DNA of 64,000 nt from assembly GCA_018650795.1 (NCBI GenBank), contig JABIFG010000082.1, positions 19,998 through 83,997 on the forward strand. Direction: 5' to 3'. Source of the DNA: Fidelibacterota bacterium (GTDB lineage: Bacteria > Fidelibacterota > UBA8477 > JABMPR01). This document shows, piece by piece, positions 25,468-34,347 of this stretch (position 1 is the stretch's first letter; every line of letters begins with the position of its first letter). Under the pieces are notes generated by a model that saw nothing but the letters and a program-made list of their open reading frames with translations, was not told the origin of the DNA and made no database searches. The translations under genes were made by a program, and so were the position numbers.

Positions 25468-25821
25468 ATGGCCAAAGCAAGACCACCGATCATTATTTCA
25501 AATGGGTCAATTGCAGCGCTACTGACCGAAGGATTAATTGCCAATCCAGAAGGGGAAAGGGGATCAGATCCTATTGCCATCATACGTGAAAATATAGACA
25601 ATATGAATACGAAACATTACGTAGCTGTGAAAGCTCGCGAAAGTGGCCAAGAATACGAAGAAGCGGATATTATGATCGCGGCAACACTGGAAGAAACTAA
25701 TGACCAAGTGCCCAGGGTTTATTGGCGAAGACAATTAGACAAGAAAGTGCAAAATCATCCAATTTTTGGGCAGAGTGGTCGAAACTATTATGAGGTTGGA
25801 CCAGAAGAAACGGAGATTTGA
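25468..25821 (+). CDS. Unrecognised small soluble protein coupled to the cyclase gene
   Basis: 117 aa, charged, with no signal peptide or membrane helix. It starts 3 nt after the cyclase stop, with AGGGAGAG as ribosome site inside the end of the cyclase gene, so the two are almost certainly co-translated. Visible features are a hydrophobic start PPIIISNGSIAALLTEGLIA, an acidic middle (EYEEADIMIAATLEET) and a polar tail with GRNYYEVGPEETEI. I recognise no family. Its position suggests a partner or modulator of the cyclase-TPR protein, or a product that shares its regulation. The codon composition looks like its neighbours, so it is probably real and not a chance ORF. Confidence 0.65.
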   Translation: MAKARPPIIISNGSIAALLTEGLIANPEGERGSDPIAIIRENIDNMNTKHYVAVKARESGQEYEEADIMIAATLEETNDQVPRVYWRRQLDKKVQNHPIFGQSGRNYYEVGPEETEI

Positions 25822-25918
25822 TTCGACTTCCATGTAAATAGTATTTAGGACTCCATATTTGGCCATCTCGATCGGTCGTCGTTCTGCAAACTATGACCCG
25901 GTGAGAGACCTCAATGTC

Positions 25919-25950
25919 TTGTAGCCACGCAGCATGCTGTGTGGCTACAG
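25919..25950. terminator. Strong hairpin between convergent genes
   Basis: TGTAGCCAC (25920-25928) pairs with GTGGCTACA (25941-25949). The stem continues inward through one G-T pair and CAG/CTG to a CATG loop, about 13 bp in all. It lies 8 nt beyond the stop codon of the LytTR gene and 98 nt beyond the small ORF, as a shared terminator would. No long T-run is present. Confidence 0.6.
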
Positions 25951-25957
25951 ATAATGA

Positions 25958-26683
25958 TCAACTAAGTTTCTGCTTTAGTTTTGTAACATAACGGCGGCTC
26001 ATGACGTAAGGCTCTTCGATGCCTTTCATATAGACGCGATATGAATTATTAAACCACTCTTCCAGTCGATCCACGAACTCCATATTGACAATCGTCGTAC
26101 GGTGGATCCGATTGAAAAATGCATCAGGCAAACGGGTTTCCCACTCGGCCATGGATTTATGAACCAGGACCTTCTTCTTGTTTGTGCACAGAACTTCAGA
26201 GTAATCTCCTGCAGATGTAATGCAGACGATCGTAGAGATTTTCAGGAAGCCGAGGTGAGTATCCAACTTGAGGAGCAGACGGTCATGATATTCCAATTCT
26301 CTTAAATCATCTTCAGCTTCATCAGGGACAAGTTCGAGACGCTCGATGGATTGCTGGAGTCTGTCATTGCTCACTGGTTTGAGTAAATAATCCAGAGCAT
26401 TGACTTCAAAGGCGCGTAGGGCGTACTCATCAAAAGCGGTAACAAAAATAACATTTACATTTGAGTCAAGATGTTCCAGGACATCAAATCCATTCATTCC
26501 AGGCATTTGAATATCCAGAAAAACGAGATCGGGTTCCAACTCCTTAACCATATCAAGTGCATCCTGACCATTGGAGGCTTCTCCTAAAACTTCAATATTC
26601 GCATGATCTTTTAGAAGCAGGCGTAAATCATTGCGGGCTAAACGCTCATCATCAACCACAATGGTTCGATAAACTTTAGACAT
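25958..26683 (-). CDS. LytTR family response regulator
   Basis: 241 aa. Residues 1-120 are a receiver (Asp11-Asp12, phosphoacceptor Asp57 in LVFLDIQMPGMNG, Lys in YLLKPVSN). Residues about 140-241 are a LytTR DNA-binding domain (DTHLGFLKISTIVCITSAGD, then HRTTIVNMEFV, then YVMSRRYVTKLKQKL). It lies 2 nt downstream of the LytS-like kinase gene and is surely its partner. The ribosome site GGGG lies 5 nt before the ATG. Known LytTR regulators bind direct repeats and often control envelope or export genes; the targets here are unknown. The 3' end exists a second time as a remnant at 22433-22526. Confidence 0.93.
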   Translation of the reverse strand: MSKVYRTIVVDDERLARNDLRLLLKDHANIEVLGEASNGQDALDMVKELEPDLVFLDIQMPGMNGFDVLEHLDSNVNVIFVTAFDEYALRAFEVNALDYLLKPVSNDRLQQSIERLELVPDEAEDDLRELEYHDRLLLKLDTHLGFLKISTIVCITSAGDYSEVLCTNKKKVLVHKSMAEWETRLPDAFFNRIHRTTIVNMEFVDRLEEWFNNSYRVYMKGIEEPYVMSRRYVTKLKQKLS

Positions 26684-26685
26684 AA

Positions 26686-27774
26686 TTACCCCTCAACATT
26701 TCTTGAAATTGAAATTTTTATGACCACACAATCATCTTCTTCAGAAGTTGTCAGCTTATGGTTGCCCGGGAATCTATTTTCGAGACGTTCCTTAACATTC
26801 TTTAAGCCAGTTCCAGTGCCTGCTGGCCGGCTACGATCCTCAGCATCTTCAGATAACCAACTGCCGCTGTTTCTCACAGAAATAGACAGTTCATTGTCTT
26901 TTACTTTTGCCTCAATTTTGATCTTGAGCGGCATGCTGGAAGTTTTCATGCCGTATTTTACGGCATTCTCAACCAATGGATGCACGAGGAAGCTGGGAAT
27001 AGGATACTCCTCGGCCAGAGGGTCAATTTCGAAACTGACCTGCAGATTATCCTCATAACGTTTCTCTTCTATGGCAAAGTAGTGTTTGATAGCAGTTATC
27101 TCTTCACTAAGGGGCACATCCCCATTGTTTTTGCTCACCAGTGAATAACGTAAAAGTTCTGCGAGTTCTGTTACCATATCCCGAGCTTTGGTCTGGTCTT
27201 CCAGGATGAGGGCTCGAATAGAATTCAGGGAGTTAAACAGAAAATGGGGGTTGAGTTGATATCTCAACATCTGGAGCTGGGCGCTGTGAGCCAAGAGTTC
27301 AGCTTTTTCGGTACGGGCAACCTGCTCATTCCATTGTCTCCAGAAATTGATGAGAAAATAGAGTGTGGACCAGGTAAACAGGATAAATGAATTCCAGTAT
27401 ATTTGGCTGATGTTGCTACGCATCGAAATCTTGTCCAAAGCCCTTTGAAATTTTTCTATTCCATATATGGGATAGGACACAAACCGATCCAGATAAACCC
27501 AGATTACTGCAAAAGTTATAGATGTAAGGATGACAATGCCTGAGACATTGAGGATAGATCGATGCTGGTAATCCAGCCTCTGATAGATTTTACGCATGGC
27601 GATTGTTACCACAAAGGCCACCATATAGGTCACTGCGAATCCGAAAGTGTTGGCGAGATCCAGATCCTTATAAGAATAAAATATAAGGTAATAGATCACA
27701 CCGTAGAGGAGCCATCCAGATATTTGGAGGACCCAGAATAGTGATAGTTTTCCAGGATCGGTTTTGGGTATCAT
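26686..27774 (-). CDS. LytS/YehU-type sensor histidine kinase
   Basis: 362 aa. Four membrane helices cover about residues 12-145, without a large extracellular domain. The His_kinase domain follows: RYQLNPHFLFNSLNSIRAL (phosphorylated His in NPHF) near residue 170, then the ATPase with HPLVENAVKYG and GTGLKNVKERL. This is the layout of the LytS/AlgZ group that partners LytTR regulators. The regulator gene starts 2 nt after this stop. The signal may be a membrane or envelope state because the sensor part is only transmembrane, but that is inference. The upstream region 27775-27912 separates it from another minus-strand gene; no clear terminator was seen there. Confidence 0.92.
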   Translation of the reverse strand: MIPKTDPGKLSLFWVLQISGWLLYGVIYYLIFYSYKDLDLANTFGFAVTYMVAFVVTIAMRKIYQRLDYQHRSILNVSGIVILTSITFAVIWVYLDRFVSYPIYGIEKFQRALDKISMRSNISQIYWNSFILFTWSTLYFLINFWRQWNEQVARTEKAELLAHSAQLQMLRYQLNPHFLFNSLNSIRALILEDQTKARDMVTELAELLRYSLVSKNNGDVPLSEEITAIKHYFAIEEKRYEDNLQVSFEIDPLAEEYPIPSFLVHPLVENAVKYGMKTSSMPLKIKIEAKVKDNELSISVRNSGSWLSEDAEDRSRPAGTGTGLKNVKERLENRFPGNHKLTTSEEDDCVVIKISISRNVEG

Positions 27775-27912
27775 ATGAAAAGATAACTTTCGTGTGAGGG
27801 ATTAAAAATAATATGTACAAAAATAGGTTTCATCAATGCTGAGCCCAATTTAGACGAGGAGTTCACCATAATATTCTGAATTAGCTCAACGGTTTATAAG
27901 TACGGCAAGCGG

Positions 27913-29178
27913 TTATGATAGAAATTCAAGTAGCTGTTTTAGGTTAGCCACCAGTGGAATGATGTGGATATCCGGGTTACTCCAGAGGTTGATGAGACCG
28001 ATTCCAGCAATAGTGATTGAGGCTATCACCAGGCTCAATAATACGGGTTTATTCCAGCGCAGCTCCAGGGTGTCCAGATCGAAAAGATAAAAGAAAATAA
28101 GTGGCAGAACAGGCACGAACCAGCGGATGCTATAGCTCCAGCCTCCATAATTGGAACTGAATAGAAAGTAATATGACATCAGGATAAATGTGCCCAACAG
28201 GATGACCAGGGTTTCGAGCTGCAGGAATTTTGTCCTACGGACATTGCTTATAACCAGAGGCGTGAGGATCAAGAGCAGGGGGTTATACCAGACAAAACCT
28301 TTGGGTCCGAATAAACTGATGAATGCGTATTGAGCAGTGAAGAGAGCCGAATTGATATTTACCCCTGAGAGATCGTTTGATTCAGTCCAGACAGAGCCCT
28401 CAAAAACAAAAAACTCAGGCTTGATCTGCAGCGGCAACAGGGTTCCACCGATGGAGTAATTCACTGTGAGATGTATGCTCAGAGGGATGAGAGCCGCGGC
28501 TGAGAATAGTAATGCCTTGGTAGAAAAGCGCCATTTATGTATGACCAACAGACCAAAACCCAATAGAAATATTGCCGTAGGTATATCCATACTGGCTGCC
28601 AGTCCGAAAAACAATCCTGACCAGAATAAGGCTTGGTGCTCATCATCGTTCTTTCCCCTCAAATAAAAATAGAACGCAATCATCAGACTGGAAGCGGCCA
28701 GGCTGTGATTGTTAAAGCTGGATGACCAGCAAAATGCAAGGGATGCGAAGGCGTAGATGACGATAAGTAGGGGGATCCTCTCCCTCAGCGTTGGTGTAAA
28801 AGCCAGGGCTCCGCGGAAGGCCAGAATGCTGGCAATCCAAAAGGTCTTTATAGTGAAAAGAATGATGAGGTAATAACTCAGATTCCAGCCATAATCCAAG
28901 TTCAAACCCAGCTTATGCAGTGGTGCGTATACAGCCGCAGCCAACAAGGCAGGCAGGGCCGGTTTATCTGAATAGAAATGACCCTTGATGAAGACTTTGT
29001 CGCCACTGTTCACAAATACGCTCTCATCAATAATAAAAGTGTGTTGCTCAACCAGTGATTGAGTCAAAGCCATCCTGCTGGCCTCGTTCCAACCATTAAT
29101 GCGAGGATTGATGGTAATTAGCGATACTGCAACCAGTAGGAGCAGGAGTAATTTGGGGGATTCAAGTATTTGTTTCAT
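27913..29178 (-). CDS. GT-C type (family 39-like) membrane glycosyltransferase or related protein
   Basis: 421 aa from ATG 29178; an upstream TTG at 29250 would add 24 residues with no membrane character. It is almost entirely hydrophobic, with about ten to eleven helices. The first loop has NEASRMALTQSLVEQHTFII and later HFYSDKPALPALLAAAVY, resembling the catalytic first loop of lipid-linked sugar transferases (ArnT and protein mannosyltransferases), with Asn where the family usually has Asp before Glu. YNPLLLILTPL and SYSIRWFVPVLPL lie towards the end. Such enzymes move a sugar from a polyprenyl-phosphate donor on the outer face of the membrane. Donor and acceptor are unknown. It diverges from rsmE with about 125 nt between starts. 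Confidence 0.65.
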   Translation of the reverse strand: MKQILESPKLLLLLLVAVSLITINPRINGWNEASRMALTQSLVEQHTFIIDESVFVNSGDKVFIKGHFYSDKPALPALLAAAVYAPLHKLGLNLDYGWNLSYYLIILFTIKTFWIASILAFRGALAFTPTLRERIPLLIVIYAFASLAFCWSSSFNNHSLAASSLMIAFYFYLRGKNDDEHQALFWSGLFFGLAASMDIPTAIFLLGFGLLVIHKWRFSTKALLFSAAALIPLSIHLTVNYSIGGTLLPLQIKPEFFVFEGSVWTESNDLSGVNINSALFTAQYAFISLFGPKGFVWYNPLLLILTPLVISNVRRTKFLQLETLVILLGTFILMSYYFLFSSNYGGWSYSIRWFVPVLPLIFFYLFDLDTLELRWNKPVLLSLVIASITIAGIGLINLWSNPDIHIIPLVANLKQLLEFLS

Positions 29179-29303
29179 GCTTAGGCTCGGACCCAAAATA
29201 GTAATCTGAAATTGAACTGCAAGATGGCATCCAGGTTCTCTACCCTCCAAAGTTCCTTATTTTCCGCTTCCACTGTGAACTCAAACTGGCTAGACTACCC
29301 AGC

Positions 29304-30017
29304 ATGAACCTGATCTTGTTAAATCATGATGATTTCATCGCCGAAGACCGAGTCCGTCTGAGCGGTCGCAGATTAGAACACATCAGCACGGTTCATCGAG
29401 CAGAACCTGATACTCAACTACGAGTTGGGTTACTCAATGGCAAGACGGGTCACGGATTGATCACACAGATTGATCCCGATTTTATCGAATTGACGGTTGT
29501 GTTATCGCAACCACCACCAGCAAAACTCCCGGTTACCCTCCTTTTGGCCCTGCCACGACCTAAAATGCTAAAGCGGGTGCTGCAAAGTGTCACCTCCCTC
29601 GGGGTCAAGCAGATCTATCTGATCAACAGTTTCCGAGTGGAAAAGAGCTTCTGGAGCAGCCCCCTGTTGCAGCCGGATAACCTGCATGAACAGCTCCTGC
29701 TCGGTCTGGAGCAGGCCAGGGATACAATTTTACCTGAAGTCCACTTACGCCAGCGTTTTAAACCTTTTGTAGAGGATGAATTACTGGAATTATGCAAGGG
29801 AACCAAAGCTTTGGTCGCCCATCCAGCCAGCGAAAAGAAGGCCTTGCTGAAACCTGACCAGCCCACCACCCTCGCCATCGGCCCAGAAGGGGGTTTTATC
29901 CCTTACGAGGTCGACAAGTTGATATCCTGTGGTTTTTCACCTTTCAGTCTCGGTGAGAGAATCCTACGGGTCGAAACCGCCGTACCAGTGCTGCTCTCAA
30001 AAATGTTGCCAATTTAA
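29304..30017 (+). CDS. rsmE: 16S rRNA m3U1498 methyltransferase RsmE
   Basis: 237 aa, the family length. An N-terminal PUA-like part (residues 1-70, with HISTVHRAEPDTQLRVG) is followed by the SPOUT methyltransferase fold, including LPRPKMLKRVLQSVTSLGVK, the knot motif AIGPEGGF near residue 193 and SLGERILRVETAV near 215-227. RsmE methylates U1498 of 16S rRNA in the decoding region. It is a standalone housekeeping gene, divergent from the membrane glycosyltransferase. The 192 nt after it (30018-30209) show only a small hairpin, GCAAG/CTTGC, near 30024-30039 and no other feature. Confidence 0.95.
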   Translation: MNLILLNHDDFIAEDRVRLSGRRLEHISTVHRAEPDTQLRVGLLNGKTGHGLITQIDPDFIELTVVLSQPPPAKLPVTLLLALPRPKMLKRVLQSVTSLGVKQIYLINSFRVEKSFWSSPLLQPDNLHEQLLLGLEQARDTILPEVHLRQRFKPFVEDELLELCKGTKALVAHPASEKKALLKPDQPTTLAIGPEGGFIPYEVDKLISCGFSPFSLGERILRVETAVPVLLSKMLPI

Positions 30018-30209
30018 TACTAGCAAGTCCTCTCTTGCAGCGCAGGATGAATAACTGCTTTGCGTATCAAGGGGATGAGTAATTCCCAGCCATCCCAATC
30101 GCCCCCACTGACCACTTGAAGAAAATGACAACCATTTGAAGATGAATTCAAAGGAGTAGATCAATCCCAATTAAAATAGCAGCATGATATTCGAGGGAGG
30201 GATTAACCC

Positions 30210-31316
30210 GTGAAGACAAATAGAAAAAAATTAACTCAACTTATTATTATTGTTCTCCTGGGATCTCTGATTCTGGGTTGCAGCGGGATTCAGCATGGCA
30301 AAGCACTTGTTTTTAAAAAAGTGAATCGTGCTCAGCTCCTCACAGATGCCGCAGTAGCCTATCGTACCGGGGATTTTGATAAGGCAGGTCAATACTATAA
30401 AAAGGCACTCATCCACAATCAGGATGATGCGGTAATTGCCTATAACCTGGCCTGTTGTTACGCACTCCAGGGTGACGCCAGTAATGCTGCATTATTTGTT
30501 ACTCACGCCTTCGAAAATGGCTTCAGGGGTCTGGCAATCTTTTTTGAGGACAAAGACTTTGATCCTGTTAGAAAGGATCCAGAATTTCAGAAGGCAACCC
30601 AGAAAATTCAAGAACGTTTCCGGTCCATTGGCACCAAAGATTATGTGGAAGCTACCACACTCCAGCCCTATCGGATTCGTTTTCCCAAGGATTATGATGC
30701 CAGCAAAAGTTATCCGCTATTGATTGGGATGCATGGGATGGGTGGCAATTCTGAAGGGTTTATCAGCCATTATGATAAGCTGGAAAATCCACAGGTAATT
30801 TATGTAACTCCTGAGGGGCAATATCCACTGTCCATGCATGTTGGGCCACAATGGCATCGACGTACATGGTCTGTCACAGATGTTGGCAATAAGGCCTGGA
30901 AGTCCGCTGATAAAATGGTCAGCAACTATATTTTAAAAACGATCAAGAAGGTCTCAAAAGAATATAAGGTCTCAGATGTCTATCTCATGGGGTTCTCACA
31001 AGGGGCAGTCTATGCCTATACCATTGGTCTCCAAAATCCTGATATGATCAAGGGCGTGATTGGATTCAGCGGGTATCTCATGGATACTGAAGGAGATAAA
31101 TCAATTCTTACTCAACAGGATATTGAGGAAGGGAAGGCAGTACGACTATTTATTGCACATGGTATTGATGATGCTGCTATTAAGGTGGAGACCGCTCGCA
31201 AGCTGAAAGCTATGTTTGAATCTCAAGGTTTCGATCTGACCTATACAGAGTTCGAGGGGCGTCACGGGATCGAGGCAGCTATTTTCAATGATGCTGTAAA
31301 TTGGATGCAATTATAA
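30210..31316 (+). CDS. Lipoprotein with TPR and alpha/beta-hydrolase (phospholipase/carboxylesterase-like) domain
   Basis: 368 aa from GTG 30210, with GAGGGAGGG eight nt before it. Lipobox LILGC gives an acylated Cys24, so the protein is anchored in a membrane. Residues about 40-110 hold two TPR-like units (AYRTGDFDKAGQYYKKAL, AYNLACCYALQGDASNA). Residues about 150-368 form an alpha/beta hydrolase: GMHGMGGNSEGF (oxyanion loop), nucleophile Ser in MGFSQGA, Asp in HGIDDAAI and His in GRHGIEA. This resembles the esterases named phospholipase/carboxylesterase or dienelactone hydrolase-like. The substrate is unknown. A strong terminator follows at 31353. Confidence 0.85.
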   Translation: MKTNRKKLTQLIIIVLLGSLILGCSGIQHGKALVFKKVNRAQLLTDAAVAYRTGDFDKAGQYYKKALIHNQDDAVIAYNLACCYALQGDASNAALFVTHAFENGFRGLAIFFEDKDFDPVRKDPEFQKATQKIQERFRSIGTKDYVEATTLQPYRIRFPKDYDASKSYPLLIGMHGMGGNSEGFISHYDKLENPQVIYVTPEGQYPLSMHVGPQWHRRTWSVTDVGNKAWKSADKMVSNYILKTIKKVSKEYKVSDVYLMGFSQGAVYAYTIGLQNPDMIKGVIGFSGYLMDTEGDKSILTQQDIEEGKAVRLFIAHGIDDAAIKVETARKLKAMFESQGFDLTYTEFEGRHGIEAAIFNDAVNWMQL

Positions 31317-31352
31317 AAATTTCGGGGTTCATTCTAGGTTGAATGAATACAG

Positions 31353-31386
31353 GAAGCCACCTCTCGGGGTGGCTTCTTTGGTTTTC
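31353..31386 (+). terminator. Intrinsic terminator after the lipoprotein hydrolase gene
   Basis: GAAGCCACC (31353-31361) pairs perfectly with GGTGGCTTC (31368-31376) around a 6 nt loop; TTTGGTTTTC follows. It probably also insulates the convergent hicB, whose stop lies at 31396. Confidence 0.9.
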
Positions 31387-31395
31387 TAATGGGTA

Positions 31396-31740
31396 CTAGG
31401 AATGAACCAGAAGACTCTGTTTAAGAATCTTTTGACAATAGACGTTTAAGCTTTCTTCAGCTCCTAAAGCTTTGATGGCCAGAGCTTTATGTAACTCTGG
31501 ATCGATACGAAGTAAAAATTTACCTGAGTAAGTCTTCCCGGCAGTACCAGGGGGTAGGACCAGTGAGTCTCGTTTATAGATTGCGATCCATTCATCAACG
31601 ATATCACATAATTCTAGATATACCTTATGCTCATCATCTCCATGGCAGCATTTTCCAATCCAACCAGGAACAGACCCTACATAGCATTGATCAGCTTCTG
31701 ACCAATCTACAATTTTAAAATATTTGTCATGATCTTTCAT
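31396..31740 (-). CDS. hicB: HicB family antitoxin
   Basis: 114 aa. The N-terminal part has the HicB-like fold order (YFKIVDWSEADQCYVGSVPG, then ELCDIVDEWIAIYK). The C-terminal 40 residues form a ribbon-helix-helix DNA-binding part (GKFLLRIDPELHKALAIKA followed by an ESLNVYCQKIL helix). HicB neutralises the RNase HicA and represses the operon. Its ATG overlaps the hicA stop by 4 nt (ATGA), so translation is coupled to hicA. Since hicA seems to lack a normal start codon, this gene may now be an orphan antitoxin. Confidence 0.85.
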   Translation of the reverse strand: MKDHDKYFKIVDWSEADQCYVGSVPGWIGKCCHGDDEHKVYLELCDIVDEWIAIYKRDSLVLPPGTAGKTYSGKFLLRIDPELHKALAIKALGAEESLNVYCQKILKQSLLVHS

Positions 31741-31937
31741 GAGCGGGAGACCTCAATTTGTTTTGCTACCAGCTTTTCCTGATAGGGTTTTGCATAAGTT
31801 CCACTCTTACCGGACAGCGTCAAAATTACGCCCCTGGGGTGAATGAAGTTCCGATGACTGCCCTTTCCGCCTCTGTCTACAAACCCGGCTGCCTTTAATT
31901 CAGCGATGAGTTCTCTAATTTTTCCTGGTATAGCTAT
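31737..31937 (-). pseudogene. hicA: HicA family toxin without a canonical start codon
   Basis: 66 codons are readable from ATA 31937 to TGA 31737. The sequence IPGKIRELIAELKAAGF, then RGGKGSHRNFIHPRG with catalytic His in GSHR, then LTLSGKSGTYAKPY, is the HicA/YcfA mRNA interferase. The family normally begins with Met just before the IPGK-type phrase; here that codon is ATA, preceded by ATC. The frame is closed by TAG, the recQ stop codon itself, only seven codons further up, and no ATG, GTG or TTG lies between. An exact 11 bp tandem duplication (GTAGTATCATA twice, 31935-31956) sits right at the start. The rest of the protein is intact, so loss is recent, or a rare ATA/ATC start is used. Confidence 0.7.
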
Positions 31938-31956
31938 GATACTACTATGATACTAC
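31935..31956 (-). repeat. 11 bp exact tandem duplication at the recQ/hicA junction
   Basis: GTAGTATCATA occurs twice in direct succession on the minus strand and spans the recQ stop codon and the hicA start region. With one copy removed the hicA frame would no longer be in phase with the recQ stop. Confidence 0.85.
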
Positions 31957-34118
31957 TGTTGCAATAGCAAATACAGTCGTATAATTTTCAATTCTTCATA
32001 ACTGACTCGCTCATGCAGGGCTTCATAAATTGGGCGAAGGGCTGTTGTTCCATGCTGCGCGAAAGACTTTTGTGCAGCATGTTGTTCCTCTATAGACAAT
32101 TGAGATATCTCCAGAAAATTTTGGCTAAAAAGTAAAGGATTTCCCTCCGAACTAAACTTGTATAAATGATCAACAATGGTCTTCACTTGCACCTGGAATT
32201 CCTCTGTGAGCTCTAAAATTGATGAACCCGCGTTAAATTTTTCACCCACAACCTGATGGCGTGGTTTGCCAATCCTTTTAGTCCCCGGTATAGATTTCCC
32301 ACTAGTCTTCTGCTTTGGTGTTTCAGCCAATTGATTAGCCTGGCAGAACTCGGTAATTTTCTGTATAAAGGGATCAGCATATTTAGCAAACTTCACTGAG
32401 CCAACACCATGTAATTGCATCATAATTTCTTTTGTTTGAGGGAAATAGACAGCCATCTCTATCAACGTTTTGTCTGGGAAGATCACATACGGTGGTACCT
32501 TGGATTGATCAGCCATATTTTTACGCAAAGTCCTCAATATACCAAATAGGTCTGAATCATATTTTTGCTCTGTTTTAGGCTGGGGGCGAATATCCTGCTG
32601 TGCCTCCAGTTTGGCTGAAATACTCTCATTGCCCCTCATTACAGCCCAGGCTTTGGCCGTTAATTTGAGGCTACCGTGTTGCATGTCCTGGGTCAAGAGT
32701 CCTTTCTGTACAAAATTTCTAGAAAGAAAAAACCACTGCTTTTTTGAGAGTTCTTTTCCAATACCATATGTAGAGAGATCGTGGTGGGCAAATTTCTTGA
32801 TTTTCTGAGACTTTGAACCTCGTAGAATGTCAATAATATGACCAGCCCCAAAAATTTCTTTGGAGTGTTTGACACAGGACAAAAATTGTTGCGCTGGAAT
32901 TGTCACATCCACAGTGGGTTGAGCTTCTGATAAACAGTTATCGCACATACCGCAATTTGTTCCGGGGTAGTCCTCTCCAAAATATTCCAACAGGGGGATG
33001 CGTCTACAATCTTCTGTTTCAGCGAAACCAACTAGCGCATTCAACTGGGTTGTAGCAATGACTTGTTCACCAGCTTGCTTCTGTTGAATAAAAAATTTGA
33101 TCTTGCGAATATCGCCATATCCAAAAAGGAAAAGACAATCTGCTCGGAGTCCATCTCTACCAGCCCGGCCAATTTGCTGGTAATAGCTTTCAATATTGCT
33201 GGGTAGGTCGAAGTGTAAAATAAACCGAACGTTGGGTTTATTAATTCCCATACCAAAAGCAATGGTTGCAACCATGATTTGAGTGTCATCACTGATAAAA
33301 CTGGCCTGGTTCAGTTGACGTACTTCATTGGGGAGTCCTGCATGATAAGGTTTTACGGAATAACCTTCTTCTTCGAGAAACTCAGCCATTTCGTCCACTT
33401 GTTTTCGAGAGAGACAGTAAATTATGCCTGATTGATTAGGGAATTTTTCAAGAAAAGTGAGGGTTTGTTGGGCAGATTGAGATTTTTGTTTTATCTCCAG
33501 AAAGAGGTTTTCCCTATTAAAACTGGCCACAAAACTGGCCGAAGCCTCAAACTGAAGCGATTTTCTAATGTCTTGCTGAACCCGCTGGGTAGCGGTTGCG
33601 GTTAAAGCCAGACACACTGCTTCAGGAAATTTATTTCTGAGATTCATGAGTTGACGATATTCCGGCCGGAAATCATGACCCCATTCACTAATACAGTGAG
33701 CCTCATCAATCGTAAAACAGGATACTTTTTGGGAGGCGAGTAGCGCAAGAGTCCTCTCCATGAGTAGGGTTTCAGGAGCCAGATAGAGCAGACGCACTTT
33801 ATTCTGCCGGATGGCTTCGACATTTGTCCGATACTCATCTCTTGATAAAGAACTATTTAACATACGTGCTTCAATGCCCAGGGCATCAAGCTGTTTTACT
33901 TGATCTTCCATGAGTGAAATCAGAGGGGAGACGACAATAGTCAATCCCTCAAAAAGCAGTGCTGGTATTTGGTAGCATAGAGATTTCCCACCACCCGTAG
34001 GCATAATGCAAAGGGTATCTTTTTTATCAATAACATTTTGAATCACCTCTTTTTGCAAGGGGCGGAATTCATCGTAACCAAAGATTTCCTTGAGAATTAA
34101 GTGGGCATCTTTAATCAT
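31953..34118 (-). CDS. recQ: ATP-dependent DNA helicase RecQ
   Basis: 721 aa. Domain order is that of RecQ: DEAD-type helicase with Walker A PTGGGKSLCYQ near residue 40 and DEAHCISEWGHDFRPEY near 138; helicase C domain with GIIYCLSRK and HFDLPSNIESYYQQIGRAGR; zinc-binding part with CGMCDNC near residue 385; winged helix; HRDC domain at about 525-600. A C-terminal extension (about 620-721) is helical with an HTH_40-like pattern. It unwinds DNA in recombination and replication repair. The stop codon lies beside the hicA remnant, with which it may share a transcript. The gap to aconitase (34119-34347) holds the acnA terminator and a palindrome. Confidence 0.95.
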   Translation of the reverse strand: MIKDAHLILKEIFGYDEFRPLQKEVIQNVIDKKDTLCIMPTGGGKSLCYQIPALLFEGLTIVVSPLISLMEDQVKQLDALGIEARMLNSSLSRDEYRTNVEAIRQNKVRLLYLAPETLLMERTLALLASQKVSCFTIDEAHCISEWGHDFRPEYRQLMNLRNKFPEAVCLALTATATQRVQQDIRKSLQFEASASFVASFNRENLFLEIKQKSQSAQQTLTFLEKFPNQSGIIYCLSRKQVDEMAEFLEEEGYSVKPYHAGLPNEVRQLNQASFISDDTQIMVATIAFGMGINKPNVRFILHFDLPSNIESYYQQIGRAGRDGLRADCLFLFGYGDIRKIKFFIQQKQAGEQVIATTQLNALVGFAETEDCRRIPLLEYFGEDYPGTNCGMCDNCLSEAQPTVDVTIPAQQFLSCVKHSKEIFGAGHIIDILRGSKSQKIKKFAHHDLSTYGIGKELSKKQWFFLSRNFVQKGLLTQDMQHGSLKLTAKAWAVMRGNESISAKLEAQQDIRPQPKTEQKYDSDLFGILRTLRKNMADQSKVPPYVIFPDKTLIEMAVYFPQTKEIMMQLHGVGSVKFAKYADPFIQKITEFCQANQLAETPKQKTSGKSIPGTKRIGKPRHQVVGEKFNAGSSILELTEEFQVQVKTIVDHLYKFSSEGNPLLFSQNFLEISQLSIEEQHAAQKSFAQHGTTALRPIYEALHERVSYEELKIIRLYLLLQQ

Positions 34119-34245
34119 ACTATGCTTCGATGGTTGGGAAATTTTATTGCTGTATAATTACAACAATCAATTTGTTGATTCATTTTATTGATCCGATTGT
34201 TTTTGGGTTGGCTGGAAATTATCTAACAACCCGGCATAATCACAG

Positions 34246-34291
34246 ATAAAAAATATTTGGAAGCCTACAATCGTAATCGTGGACTTCCAAA
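34246..34291 (-). terminator. Terminator of aconitase
   Basis: TTTGGAAG (34256-34263) pairs with CTTCCAAA (34284-34291). On the minus strand the stem is followed by a TTTTTT tract (complement of 34249-34254). It lies 57 nt beyond the acnA stop codon. Confidence 0.75.
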
Positions 34292-34347
34292 TCGAATGGA
34301 ACGATCTTATCAAAAGCCCAGGAATTCAATAATGGGTACTCTCGTTA

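Noticed and set aside
34165..34180. AATCAA-tttg-TTGATT palindrome between acnA and recQ
   Set aside because: It is the reverse arrangement of the FNR consensus and AT-rich, so chance is likely. No functional claim can be supported.
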